A DNA stretch of 16,190 nucleotides from SAR116 cluster bacterium (GCA_002722385.1 PBLR01000017.1:8406-24595); one strand, 5' to 3'. Shown: positions 1 through 7,434, counted from the first letter of the stretch. Notes: generated from the sequence alone by a model not told the origin. Translations and numbers: made by a program.

Positions 1-98
1 TATCGGGGTTGTGTCCAGGGCAACTGGCCGTCAAGTAATTTCCGGGCAGCAGAGCTTTGGTTGCGTTTGCGTGCAGATCGCCGCTGCGGTTGTTCCAT
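1..98 (-). CDS. Partial CDS (N-terminus only), possibly MttB-family methyltransferase
   Basis: An open frame starts with ATG at 98-96 and is still open at the window edge after 32 codons. It is preceded by a good ribosome binding site (AGGGGGC, about 5 bases upstream). The visible peptide begins MEQPQRRSARKRNQ, continues with a short Ala/Lys/Leu stretch, and ends with GQLPWTQPR. A basic Arg-rich leader followed by an (L/M)PW tract is how I remember the N-termini of many alphaproteobacterial trimethylamine methyltransferase (MttB/DUF1638-independent, non-pyrrolysine) proteins, which move methyl groups from quaternary or tertiary amines to a corrinoid protein. That would suit a sarcosine-catabolising neighbourhood. 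With only 32 residues the family call is a guess; the existence of a gene start is better supported, by the RBS and by continuation of the minus-strand direction 94 bases after hpf. Confidence 0.45.
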   Translation of the reverse strand, partial: MEQPQRRSARKRNQSSAARKLLDGQLPWTQPR

Positions 99-136
99 AT
101 CTGCCCCCTATGACACTCCTGACAAAGGCTAGGCGT

Positions 137-169
137 CCTGACCTGTATAATTGTTTTATACAGGACAGG
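137..169. repeat. Nested inverted repeat (operator or hairpin) between hpf and the left-edge gene
   Basis: Arms CCTGTATAA (142-150) and TTATACAGG (156-164) are perfect inverse complements around a 5-base centre. They are flanked by a second pair, CCTG (137-140) and CAGG (166-169), after one A-A mismatch. Thirteen paired positions in 33 bases is unlikely by chance. No T-run follows on either strand, so a standard intrinsic terminator is not supported. On the minus strand the repeat contains TATAAA and ends 38 bases before the ATG at 98. It could therefore be an operator over a promoter of the left-edge gene, or an RNA hairpin protecting the hpf 3' end. Confidence 0.6.
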
Positions 170-192
170 TTATCGCCCAACCCCGTCATTCA

Positions 193-822
193 TCAGGCAG
201 ATGGACCAGCCAGATTCCGATTACCGCGCGGATCAACCCAGCCAATTGAGCCATCGTTGCGAAGATGGACCATATTCAGCCCCAGATGGCCCGAATTCCG
301 AAACAAAAGACAGTTCTCCCCACTAAGCTCTAGACGCATCACGGCCTGCTCAACGCTCATGCTCTCAACCTCATAAGACAGCTCGGCAATAACCGGTAAG
401 GCGTCATCATCATTTTCGGCTTCCCGTTCCGGCAGAGGTTCAGCCTGGTCAGCCTGTATCTGTTGTGCCCCTGCATAAACCGACATCGGCGCAAACTGGA
501 TGTCCTCTTCTAACTGGCCGGCCGCGCTGCGATGATTTTTCAGGCGACGCTTATGACGGCGCAGACGCTTTTCGGCATGTTCTGCTGCGGAATCAAGAGC
601 CGCATGGGCATCACGTGCAGATCCCTTTGATTCAAGTTCTATTCGTTTGGTCAGATTAATCCGGATATTCACTTCAAAACCTGCATCAGATTTTTCCAGT
701 GTCACCGTGCCACTGACGGCATTAGAGAAATATTTTTCGACAATTGAGTGAAGCGTTGCGCGGGCGTGTTCCTGAAACGCGGCCCCGGTATCCATGTTAC
801 GGCCAGAAATATTTAAAATCAT
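193..822 (-). CDS. hpf: Long-form ribosome hibernation promoting factor (HPF/RaiA family)
   Basis: The 209-residue protein has the two-domain layout of long HPF. The N-terminal S30AE fold (about residues 1-100) binds the 30S decoding region and blocks mRNA/tRNA sites. A variable acidic linker (about 103-145, with EREAENDDD) follows. The C-terminal dimerisation domain (about 150-203, with MSVEQAVMRLELSGENCLLF and later VDPRG) pairs two 70S ribosomes into 100S dimers in stationary phase. The basic patch KRLRRHKRRLK at 85-95 fits rRNA contact. The ATG at 822 is preferred over upstream in-frame codons because AGGGGAGG lies about 10 bases before it and the family's usual MxLxIxGR start follows. 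The gene sits alone after a 174-base gap. The rpoN (upstream) and ptsN (downstream) neighbours common for this gene are not visible. Confidence 0.93.
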   Translation of the reverse strand: MILNISGRNMDTGAAFQEHARATLHSIVEKYFSNAVSGTVTLEKSDAGFEVNIRINLTKRIELESKGSARDAHAALDSAAEHAEKRLRRHKRRLKNHRSAAGQLEEDIQFAPMSVYAGAQQIQADQAEPLPEREAENDDDALPVIAELSYEVESMSVEQAVMRLELSGENCLLFRNSGHLGLNMVHLRNDGSIGWVDPRGNRNLAGPSA

Positions 823-890
823 GTTCAATGCGCCTCCCCTGAACTTTGTTGTTGCAGGTCCGAGGCCGATTAAAACGCCTGATTTTGTGT

Positions 891-910
891 GCCCAAACAA
901 GGCTTTGGGC
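891..910. repeat. Perfect 7-bp inverted repeat upstream of hpf
   Basis: GCCCAAA (891-897) and TTTGGGC (904-910) flank a 6-base centre. It lies about 70 bases upstream of the hpf ATG, in the probable 5' leader or promoter region on the minus strand. No T-run follows on either strand. It may be an operator or a leader hairpin. I could not identify a convincing sigma-70 or sigma-54 promoter for hpf between 823 and 996. Confidence 0.4.
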
Positions 911-952
911 AGGTGGCGTTGTCATGACCACGAAACCAGAGAATCAGTGTGG

Positions 953-968
953 CAGGGTTTTCACCCTG
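953..968 (-). terminator. Hairpin with GAAA tetraloop after the AlkB-like gene
   Basis: Read on the minus strand, CAGGGT and ACCCTG pair perfectly around a GAAA (GNRA-type) tetraloop, 28 bases after the stop of the AlkB-like gene. There is no T-run after it, so it may be an mRNA 3'-end stabiliser or part of a factor-dependent terminator at the end of the sox-sprT-AlkB array, not an intrinsic terminator. Confidence 0.35.
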
Positions 969-996
969 AGGCAAGCCGCTCAATAAGGAGCAAGAT

Positions 997-1605
997 TCAG
1001 CGTTCCTGTCTGAACCCTATGGACAGGCGGCCGCCGGTCACTACATCAACACCATGTAAGGGGCGGTTATCCGAGCAACCCAGAAAGGACAGCCCTGGCG
1101 CAGGCAAGATGACAAGACGCCCAGGATCATCTGCCACAATCTGGCGGTTGCCGCCGTCCCGGTCTGAGCAGATGAACAAATCAGACTGGCCGGCAAGGGT
1201 GATGATGAACACCAGATTGCGATAGCGCAGGCCATCTTTATGGATGCCTATGCCGTTTGATCCTGCCGGATAGTTCTGAACCGCAAAATCATTGATGATC
1301 AGATCACTTTCAAACAGGTCCGGGCGGGTTGCAGACAAGGTCTTACAGCAGACCTGTAGCAAATGGGCTGCTTTGGCAAAACTGCCGGTAAGCGGGGCGG
1401 GAAAGCAAATGTCAAAATCCTGATGCACCCTCTTGCCAACAACAGAACGGGCGGTCCTGAACGGCAGTGCCCGCGCCTCCTGCTTTAGCTGTGAAATCTC
1501 TGTCTCAGAGAAAAATACAGGATTGGCAAAGGCCGCCTGCTGTAGAGACAAAACAGCGTTTGAGAAGGTCTGTTGCCGATCTGAATCAAGATGAAAGCTG
1601 GTCAT
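997..1605 (-). CDS. AlkB-like 2-oxoglutarate/Fe(II) dioxygenase
   Basis: The 202-residue protein ends in a double-stranded beta-helix domain with the full AlkB signature HxD...H...RxxxxxR. H122 and D124 (IHKD) plus H184 (RPLHGV) are the Fe(II) ligands, and R193 and R199 (GGRLSIGFR) match the 2-oxoglutarate-binding and second arginine. The preceding NDFAVQNYPAGSNGIGIH resembles the AlkB N-x-Y-x2-G-x3-IGxH run. AlkB enzymes oxidatively demethylate alkylated nucleobases, or in some homologs RNA or protein, releasing formaldehyde; the substrate here is unknown. ATG 1605 is chosen; a TTG at 1623 would add six residues. The start overlaps the sprT-like gene by 20 bases, implying translational coupling, and makes this the last gene of the array begun by soxB. 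The N-terminal third is not recognisable. Confidence 0.78.
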   Translation of the reverse strand: MTSFHLDSDRQQTFSNAVLSLQQAAFANPVFFSETEISQLKQEARALPFRTARSVVGKRVHQDFDICFPAPLTGSFAKAAHLLQVCCKTLSATRPDLFESDLIINDFAVQNYPAGSNGIGIHKDGLRYRNLVFIITLAGQSDLFICSDRDGGNRQIVADDPGRLVILPAPGLSFLGCSDNRPLHGVDVVTGGRLSIGFRQER

Positions 1606-2083
1606 AATCTTCTGCTGGAACAAAATGGACAGGCTGTTTGCATTTCGCGCAGACCAGCCCGGATTTGCGGCGGTGGCGCTGGACAGCGAAACAACCGTTC
1701 GGGCACATCATCATCCACTTTGCCGCGCTGAAGGTCAAATTATGACAGCGCATGGCTGTACACCCGATTTCCCGCGCCTTTTGCCGCCAGGTGGCATTAT
1801 GGCCATGACGCGGGCCAACCAGAGCATGGGCAATTTCATGCAAGATCGTATCTGTAATATGGTCAACAGACGCCTGGCGCGCATAATGCCGTGAAAGAGA
1901 GATGGTCTTGGTGGTGAAATTGCACAAACCGGCCCGCCGCCGCGCATGATCAAAACTGATCCGCCATTCATCCAGACCATGCTGGGCCAGTAACCGGTAA
2001 GCCAGATCAAGAACTGTCTGCAGGCGCCGCTTTGGTTCTGTTGCCTGCCGGACAGATTCACTGTCTTGTTGTGCACTGCTCAC
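1586..2083 (-). CDS. SprT-like zinc metalloprotease
   Basis: A 165-residue SprT-family protein. The zincin motif HEIAH lies at 82-86 (H82, E83, H86), and H95 in GPRHGHNATW is the likely third zinc ligand. A C-terminal zinc ribbon follows, with C127 (CPNGC, also C131) and C145/C148 (CAKC). Eukaryotic relatives SPRTN and Wss1 digest proteins crosslinked to DNA; the function of bacterial SprT-like proteins is mostly unproven. A GTG at 2083 is preferred because AGGAG lies 7 bases upstream and it places the gene 11 bases after the soxG stop. A TTG at 2113 would overlap soxG and lacks such a site. The next gene overlaps its 3' end. Cotranscription with the sarcosine oxidase genes is therefore likely. 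Confidence 0.85.
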   Translation of the reverse strand: MSSAQQDSESVRQATEPKRRLQTVLDLAYRLLAQHGLDEWRISFDHARRRAGLCNFTTKTISLSRHYARQASVDHITDTILHEIAHALVGPRHGHNATWRQKAREIGCTAMRCHNLTFSAAKWMMMCPNGCFAVQRHRRKSGLVCAKCKQPVHFVPAEDYDQLSS

Positions 2084-2094
2084 ACAGCCTCTCC

Positions 2095-2703
2095 TCAGCC
2101 CGTCTTGGCCCAATCTGCCGGCCGCTTCACCTCTACCCCGAACTGGCGCGCGGTATGATGCAGCGTTTCTGCCAGGCTTTCTGAAAAACTGCGCGGCAGG
2201 AACAGAATGAAATCTGTGTCTGTCTGTTTCAGGATATGCACCGGAACATGATGAATGCCTGTCGCCAGAAATTGTCCCGCCTCAACGGACAAATCAACCG
2301 CACAGAACCGGTTAATCACGGTTTGTGCCTGTGCCCCGCTCAGCTTCAGCAAGACGCGGCTGGCGCTCAGATCAAGGGGGAAATATTTGGCAAGAGCACC
2401 GGCGGTCAGCGCATCTGCAGAGGCCGGGCGAAGCCACCAGAATTTTGTCAGCTCCGGCCGCACCACAAGCCCCGCCTGATCACAGTAAGAAGATGACATC
2501 TGCGGCAGGTCTGCCACCCCTGTCTGTCGCTTAAAGCTGGTTTTAAAGCCTGCTAACTGTTCAGGAAACACCGCAAGCTGGAGCAGGCTGACCCCGGTCA
2601 GTTCCTGGAAGATAACCGCTGGCCGGCCGGCCTCCAGATTGCCCTGCTTGCCCAGCTCAAGGCCCGTCACACCGGTTGTCTTGATGGATTTTGCCTCAGC
2701 CAT
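2095..2703 (-). CDS. soxG: Sarcosine oxidase gamma subunit
   Basis: A 202-residue protein matching SoxG, the gamma subunit of heterotetrameric sarcosine oxidase. This subunit structurally resembles part of the GcvT fold and packs against SoxA. Recognisable stretches are FWWLRPASAD, SRVLLKLSG, NRFCAVDLS and HHVPVHILKQTD in the C-terminal half. The ATG at 2703 has AGGAG 9 bases upstream and overlaps the soxA stop by 8 bases, the usual coupling in these operons. A longer reading frame back to 2853 lies inside soxA and is rejected. The assignment rests on sequence resemblance plus the invariant soxBDAG order; gamma is the least conserved subunit. Confidence 0.92.
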   Translation of the reverse strand: MAEAKSIKTTGVTGLELGKQGNLEAGRPAVIFQELTGVSLLQLAVFPEQLAGFKTSFKRQTGVADLPQMSSSYCDQAGLVVRPELTKFWWLRPASADALTAGALAKYFPLDLSASRVLLKLSGAQAQTVINRFCAVDLSVEAGQFLATGIHHVPVHILKQTDTDFILFLPRSFSESLAETLHHTARQFGVEVKRPADWAKTG

Positions 2704-5659
2704 GTTGTCTGTCTCCTGCCGGATCAAACATATGCGGTGAGACAATTTCAGCCTCAATCGTCTGGCCCCGGATCGGATCAGCGATGATCGCTGTTCTGCC
2801 TGCCCAGGCCTCTGCCCCGCCCGAAATAAAGCCCAGACCAATATAATGGCCAAACACAGGTGAATGAGTCACAGCTGTTATCCAGCCTTCGCCAAAACCG
2901 CTGACATTGCCTTTGGCACACAAGATCGCTCCGGAACCGAAGGTGCGGGACCTGTCTTTGGGCAAGATGCCAACCAGCTTTGGCCGGTTTGTGTCCTGCA
3001 GATGCGGGCGTTTGCGCAGGACAGAGCCAATATAGGGTTTTTTCGTAGAGGCCATTTTTGTAAAGCCAGCATCTTCAAGCGTGACCCGCCCGTCCAGTTC
3101 TGCTGCGGTGACATGGCCTTTTTCAATCCGTAATGTGCCCAGCGCCTCCATACCATACAGACACCCGCCAGCCTGGCCGACCAGCCCGGCCAGATGTTGC
3201 CAGACCACCGCGCCGTGCTCTGCATTGACATACAGCTCAAACGCCATTTCACCAGAAAAGGAAATCCGGGCGATACGGCAGTCAATAAAGGCGCGGCCAA
3301 TTTTTATCCGGCTGTGCCTGACCGCCATAAACGGAAAGGCCGCATCAGACCAGTCAAGTTCAGCTACCGCCGTTGACAGAAGTTGCCGGGCAAGAGGACC
3401 CGCCACTGCCATCCCTGCCCACAGATCCGTCACCGAGGTCAGATGCACCCGCAAATCTGTCCAGCGTGTCTGCAGCAATTCTTCCATAAACTGCATTACC
3501 GGTGCGGCCTGAGCGGTGGTGGTGGTCATGAAATAATCATCATCTGCCAGCCGCCAGGTGGTGCCGTCATCAAGCACCATCCCGTCATCCCGCAGCATCA
3601 CCCCATAACGTGCCCGGCCGACAGGCAGTTTAGCAAAGGCGTTGATGTAGAGCCGGTTCAGAAATTCAGTCGCATCTGGCCCCTGTACAGCGATTTTGCC
3701 TAAGGTAGACACATCAACCATGCCCACTGTCTGGCGTGTGGTCCCTGCCTCGCGGATATAGGCGTCTTCTATGGTTTCTTCATCACGCGGATAATACCAG
3801 GGACGTTTCCACAAGCCTGCATCTGTCATCTCGGCCCCGGCGGCCAGATGCTGGTGATGCATGGGTGTGCGGCGGGTCGGGACCCAATGTGTGCCCGAAT
3901 ACCGGCCAGCCAGCGCGCCAATAGATACCGGCGTAAAGGGCGGGCGGAAGGTGGTGATGCCTGTATCAGCAATGGTCTGCTGCAGCGCATCAGCCATTGC
4001 CGCAATCCCCAGCACATTGCCCATCCGGCCCTGATCTGTCGCCATGCCAAGCGTGGTGTAGCGCTTCATATGTTCAACAGATGTAAATCCTTCCAGACGC
4101 GCCTGCCGGATATCCGCTGTGGTCACATCATGCTGGGGATCGATAAAGGCTTTCAGCTTGCGTGCGGTGCGAATTTCATAAACCGGCCGGATGGGTGAGG
4201 ACCAGCCGCGCTGCAGCCGGCCGTTCATTGCCTGTCCGGTTAAAGAGGCAGCCAGCTTTTCAGCAGATAACAGCACAGAATCTTCATCATAAAGACCATC
4301 AGCAGAGCCGATCATATGGATGTTTTCTTTGGTCTTGCCACCCAGAAACCCCTGCAGACGTTCATTCCAGACAGGTTTCACACCCCGATGAGATAAAAGA
4401 TTAATAACCGGAGACCAGCCACCAGACAAGCCAACCACATCACAGCCAATGATCTGGCGGGTATCATCAACCCTGTCATCCGGACCCAGATGACCAATTT
4501 CAACCCCGGCAACACAGCGGCCGCCGACAATATTCACCGGCACACAGCCCAGAAGCACAGATATGCCCGCTTCTGTTGCCTGTCTATGCAAAGCGCACGG
4601 CTTGGCCCGCGCATCAAGAAGCGTGATCTGCATCCCTTTTTCCGCCAGGAACAGCGCATCTTCGTAAGTGCTGTCATGACAGGTGGCCAGTACAGCAGAG
4701 CGGCCAGCCAACACCCCGTACCGCCCGGCATAGCTGGTCAGGGCATGGGCCAGCATCACCCCGGGCTTGTCATTATTGCCAAGGGCAAGGCCGCGTTCGA
4801 GCGCGCCAGTGGCCAGAACAATATGCCTGGCCCGGATAATGTGAAAAATCTCTCTCGGCAGATCAGCATGCGGGGCCGCCAGATGATCAGTACAGCGTTC
4901 AATCACCCCTGCAACATGACCATCATAAAGGCCGAACGCTGTTGATCTGGCTATCAACCGGCCCCCGGCCGCCTCAATCTGCGCAATCAGCTGATCCCGG
5001 CGGGCCAGTTTGGCCTTGTCAGCCCGGGCCAGCCAGTCACCGCCAAAGTCAAAATCCTGTTCAACAACGATAACCTTCAGGCCTTGTTCTGACAGACGCG
5101 CAGCAGCGGTCAGCCCCGCCGGCCCTGAGCCGATAACAAGTGCATCACAAAAGCCGTGAGCGATATCATAAGAGGCCGGGTCCGGCTGGCGCGAGGCCCG
5201 CCCCAGACCCGCCGCTTTGCGGATAAAGGCCTCGCAAAACATCCAGAATCTGGTGCTGGCAAACGGGCCCATAAAGGTCTTGTAATAAAAGCCAGCGGTG
5301 ATAAAGGGGGCAATCAGCCCATTGACGGCACCGAGATCAAATTTCGGGCTGGGGAAGACATTCTGGCTGTAGACAGTCAGCCCCTGTTTGATTTCTGTTA
5401 CTGTGCCTTTGACGTTGGGCACACGTTCTGCGCCATCACCGGTATTGAATAAGGCCCCGCCCTCTTCCACACCAGCTGACATCACCCCGCGCGGGCGGTG
5501 ATATTTAAAACTGCGCCCCACCAGCATATGACCTGAGCCCAGTAAAGCAGAAGCAATGGTATCGCCCTTAAACCCCGTGACAGACCGGCCATTAAAGCGA
5601 AATGTCACTTTCTGACGCCGGTCGATCAGACCCCCTTTTTCCAGCCGAGACCCTGTCAT
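2696..5659 (-). CDS. soxA: Sarcosine oxidase alpha subunit
   Basis: A 987-residue SoxA, the size expected for heterotetrameric sarcosine oxidase. The enzyme oxidises sarcosine to glycine with H2O2 and, with tetrahydrofolate, 5,10-methylene-THF. Order of parts: a ferredoxin-like N-terminal domain (about 15-100) with no cysteine, so no Fe-S cluster, as is usual for the family; a Rossmann dinucleotide (NAD+) domain with GSGPAG at 177-182 and a second segment with VLATGALERG at 281-290; a linker (about 485-600); and a GcvT-like folate domain (about 600-985) with FTKMASTKKPYIG near 866-878. The ATG at 5659 overlaps the soxD stop as ATGA, and a weak AAAGGC site lies upstream. The upstream in-frame start at 5722 lies inside soxD and is rejected. 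Confidence 0.97.
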   Translation of the reverse strand: MTGSRLEKGGLIDRRQKVTFRFNGRSVTGFKGDTIASALLGSGHMLVGRSFKYHRPRGVMSAGVEEGGALFNTGDGAERVPNVKGTVTEIKQGLTVYSQNVFPSPKFDLGAVNGLIAPFITAGFYYKTFMGPFASTRFWMFCEAFIRKAAGLGRASRQPDPASYDIAHGFCDALVIGSGPAGLTAAARLSEQGLKVIVVEQDFDFGGDWLARADKAKLARRDQLIAQIEAAGGRLIARSTAFGLYDGHVAGVIERCTDHLAAPHADLPREIFHIIRARHIVLATGALERGLALGNNDKPGVMLAHALTSYAGRYGVLAGRSAVLATCHDSTYEDALFLAEKGMQITLLDARAKPCALHRQATEAGISVLLGCVPVNIVGGRCVAGVEIGHLGPDDRVDDTRQIIGCDVVGLSGGWSPVINLLSHRGVKPVWNERLQGFLGGKTKENIHMIGSADGLYDEDSVLLSAEKLAASLTGQAMNGRLQRGWSSPIRPVYEIRTARKLKAFIDPQHDVTTADIRQARLEGFTSVEHMKRYTTLGMATDQGRMGNVLGIAAMADALQQTIADTGITTFRPPFTPVSIGALAGRYSGTHWVPTRRTPMHHQHLAAGAEMTDAGLWKRPWYYPRDEETIEDAYIREAGTTRQTVGMVDVSTLGKIAVQGPDATEFLNRLYINAFAKLPVGRARYGVMLRDDGMVLDDGTTWRLADDDYFMTTTTAQAAPVMQFMEELLQTRWTDLRVHLTSVTDLWAGMAVAGPLARQLLSTAVAELDWSDAAFPFMAVRHSRIKIGRAFIDCRIARISFSGEMAFELYVNAEHGAVVWQHLAGLVGQAGGCLYGMEALGTLRIEKGHVTAAELDGRVTLEDAGFTKMASTKKPYIGSVLRKRPHLQDTNRPKLVGILPKDRSRTFGSGAILCAKGNVSGFGEGWITAVTHSPVFGHYIGLGFISGGAEAWAGRTAIIADPIRGQTIEAEIVSPHMFDPAGDRQHG

Positions 5660-5979
5660 TTCGCTGCCTTTGTTTTGCGTTTGCGGCCAGGCTTGGCCGC
5701 TGTGCCCGCCATATCCCGCCAAACAGGGTGCGCGGCTTCAACCTTGCTGATGGCGTGTGTTTGTGTGTCCCGCTCTACCCGCAGAACCATGCGGCAGCCA
5801 TTAACATGATGCCACAATTCAACATGCTTGCCGCGTGGATTTTCCCGCAGAAACACCGCTTCAAACCAGGCGCGCTCAGATGTGTCTGTAAATGAGGGCA
5901 TGGTCACACTGCCATCTTCAAGATAGCTGAATTCATCATGGTCGCGCAGACCACAGAACGGACAGTCAAGTCTCAGCAT
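5656..5979 (-). CDS. soxD: Sarcosine oxidase delta subunit
   Basis: A 107-residue SoxD, the small zinc-binding subunit of heterotetrameric sarcosine oxidase. It starts MLRLDCPFCGLRDHDEF, giving C6 and C9, and has LWHHVNGC giving H58 and C62. These four are the zinc ligands expected for the family. The tail (KPGRKRKTKAAK) is strongly basic. The ATG at 5979 is preceded by GAGGGGAGG, the strongest ribosome binding site in the operon, 22 bases after the soxB stop; the longer frame from 6039 lies inside soxB. Its stop overlaps the soxA start by 4 bases. The leader of this gene is nearly complementary to the CU-rich loop downstream of the DUF1127 gene (11089-11100). Confidence 0.95.
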   Translation of the reverse strand: MLRLDCPFCGLRDHDEFSYLEDGSVTMPSFTDTSERAWFEAVFLRENPRGKHVELWHHVNGCRMVLRVERDTQTHAISKVEAAHPVWRDMAGTAAKPGRKRKTKAAK

Positions 5980-6001
5980 GTCTGGCCTCCCCTCATCTGG
6001 T

Positions 6002-7267
6002 TTAATGCGCTTTCGGAAACGGCCCGTGGCCAGATTCATCTATCTGGCGGCCTTGGGCATATCTGTCCAGTGTTAACAGGCTGTTGAACTCATGCGGGCG
6101 ATCATGAGCGATGGTATGGGCAAAACACCAGCCTGAGCCCGGAATCGCCTTAAAGCCGCCATAACACCAGCCCGCATTCAGATAAAATCCGGGAATGTCC
6201 GTTTTGGTGATAAAGGGCGAGCCATCCATGGACATATCCATAATGCCGGCCCATTGACGCAAAACCTTTATCCGGCCAAGGGCCGGCATCACATTCATCG
6301 CGCAACTGGCTACATCAGTATAAATCGGCAGATTGCCTTTTTGGGCATAAGAATTATAGCCGTCAATATTGCCGCCAAACACCATGCCGCCCTTGTCAGA
6401 CTGGCTGATGTAAAAATGCCCATGCCCGGCCCCATAGACCACAACTGTATCCAGGAACGGCTTAATCGGCTCTGACACAAAGGCCTGTAGCTTGTGACTT
6501 TCTATCGGCAATTTTCCCAAACCGGCAAGATTAGCCAGAACGGAGGTTGAGCCTGCCACTGCCATGCCGATTTTCTCAGCTCTGATCTCACCACGGCTTG
6601 TCTCTACCCCGGTTATGCGGCCAGCCTGTTTGATAAAGCCGGTGACCTCACAATTCTGGATGATATCCACACCCAGCGCAGATGCCGCCCGGGCATAGCC
6701 CCAATTGACCGCATCATGCCGGGCGGTCCCGGCCCGTGCCTGCAGAAACCCGCCCAATATCGGCAGACGGGCCTGGTCGCCATAATTCAGATGAGGGACC
6801 ATTTTCTGGACCTGTTCCCGATTCAGAAATTCGCCATCTATCCCGTTCAGACGCATGATATTATACCGCCGCATCATCGCATCACGCTGACCGGGGGTGA
6901 AAAACAGGTTCAGATGCCCGCGCTGGCTGAACATCACATTATAATTCAGGTCCTGTGACAGGCCTTCCCATAATTTCAAGGAATGTTCGTAAAAAGCAGT
7001 ATTGCCTTCAACAAAATAATTTGAGCGCACAATAGTGGTGTTGCGGCCTGAATTACCCCCCCCAATCCAGCCCTTTTCCAGCAGCGCCACATTGGTAATG
7101 CCATGAATTTTTGCCAGATAATAAGCAGTGGCCAGACCATGTCCGCCGCCGCCGATAATAATCACGTCATAGGCCAGTTTTGGTTCTGGCTGACGCCAGG
7201 CAGGTGACCAGCCGGTCTGGCCGGTCAGACCCTGTTTGAAAAGTTGCCAAGCAGAATAACGTTTCAT
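6002..7267 (-). CDS. soxB: Sarcosine oxidase beta subunit
   Basis: A 421-residue FAD-dependent amine oxidase subunit, full length for SoxB. The dinucleotide-binding motif GGGGHG lies at 39-44 in IIIGGGGHGLATAYYLAK, followed by LLEKGWIGGGNSGRNTT (63-78). H184 in ARHDAV aligns with the histidine that carries covalent FMN in characterised enzymes. SoxB holds the sarcosine oxidation site, and electrons pass from FAD to FMN to O2. It is the first gene of the array soxB-D-A-G-sprT-AlkB. The ATG at 7267 has no clear Shine-Dalgarno sequence, and the leader from the predicted promoter is about 70 bases. The glyA, folate or formaldehyde-dehydrogenase genes that often accompany sox operons are not in this window. 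Confidence 0.97.
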   Translation of the reverse strand: MKRYSAWQLFKQGLTGQTGWSPAWRQPEPKLAYDVIIIGGGGHGLATAYYLAKIHGITNVALLEKGWIGGGNSGRNTTIVRSNYFVEGNTAFYEHSLKLWEGLSQDLNYNVMFSQRGHLNLFFTPGQRDAMMRRYNIMRLNGIDGEFLNREQVQKMVPHLNYGDQARLPILGGFLQARAGTARHDAVNWGYARAASALGVDIIQNCEVTGFIKQAGRITGVETSRGEIRAEKIGMAVAGSTSVLANLAGLGKLPIESHKLQAFVSEPIKPFLDTVVVYGAGHGHFYISQSDKGGMVFGGNIDGYNSYAQKGNLPIYTDVASCAMNVMPALGRIKVLRQWAGIMDMSMDGSPFITKTDIPGFYLNAGWCYGGFKAIPGSGWCFAHTIAHDRPHEFNSLLTLDRYAQGRQIDESGHGPFPKAH

Positions 7268-7314
7268 GAGTTCAGCAATGACCGTTCACAGACAAAAAGG
7301 GGACGTTGACACAC

Positions 7315-7371
7315 TGTCCATGATTATGAGGGACAAAACAACGGATTATTTAGTTTTCGACAGGAACTGTC
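7315..7371. promoter_or_regulatory. Two inverted repeats around the sox promoter (possible operators)
   Basis: GACAG-GAA-CTGTC (7359-7371) overlaps the predicted -35 box. TGTCC-N11-GGACA (7315-7335) lies around the predicted transcription start. Both use related GACA/TGTC half-sites. Their position is right for a repressor or activator controlling the sarcosine operon. No regulator gene is visible in the window. Confidence 0.3.
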
Positions 7372-7373
7372 AT
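7345..7373 (-). promoter_or_regulatory. Candidate sigma-70 promoter of the sox operon
   Basis: On the minus strand ATGACA (7373-7368) and AATAAT (7350-7345) are separated by exactly 17 bases, each one mismatch from the -35 and -10 consensus. A start near 7338 would give a leader of about 70 bases before soxB. Confidence 0.45.
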
Positions 7374-7434
7374 CATCTTACGCGGCCAGACAGATATTCC
7401 GCGTGACGGTAACCAGAATTGGTTAAGCGCGCTA

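Noticed and set aside
11..376. Plus-strand open frame across the hpf 3' end
   Set aside because: It runs antisense through the well-supported hpf gene, has no domain-like sequence and no ribosome binding site.
2696..2840. Possible frameshift or fusion between soxA and soxG
   Set aside because: The overlapping frames are explained by the normal 8-base soxA/soxG overlap; both proteins are full length.
2704..2853. N-terminal extension of soxG
   Set aside because: It lies wholly within soxA; the ATG at 2703 has a strong AGGAG site and the usual SoxG start.
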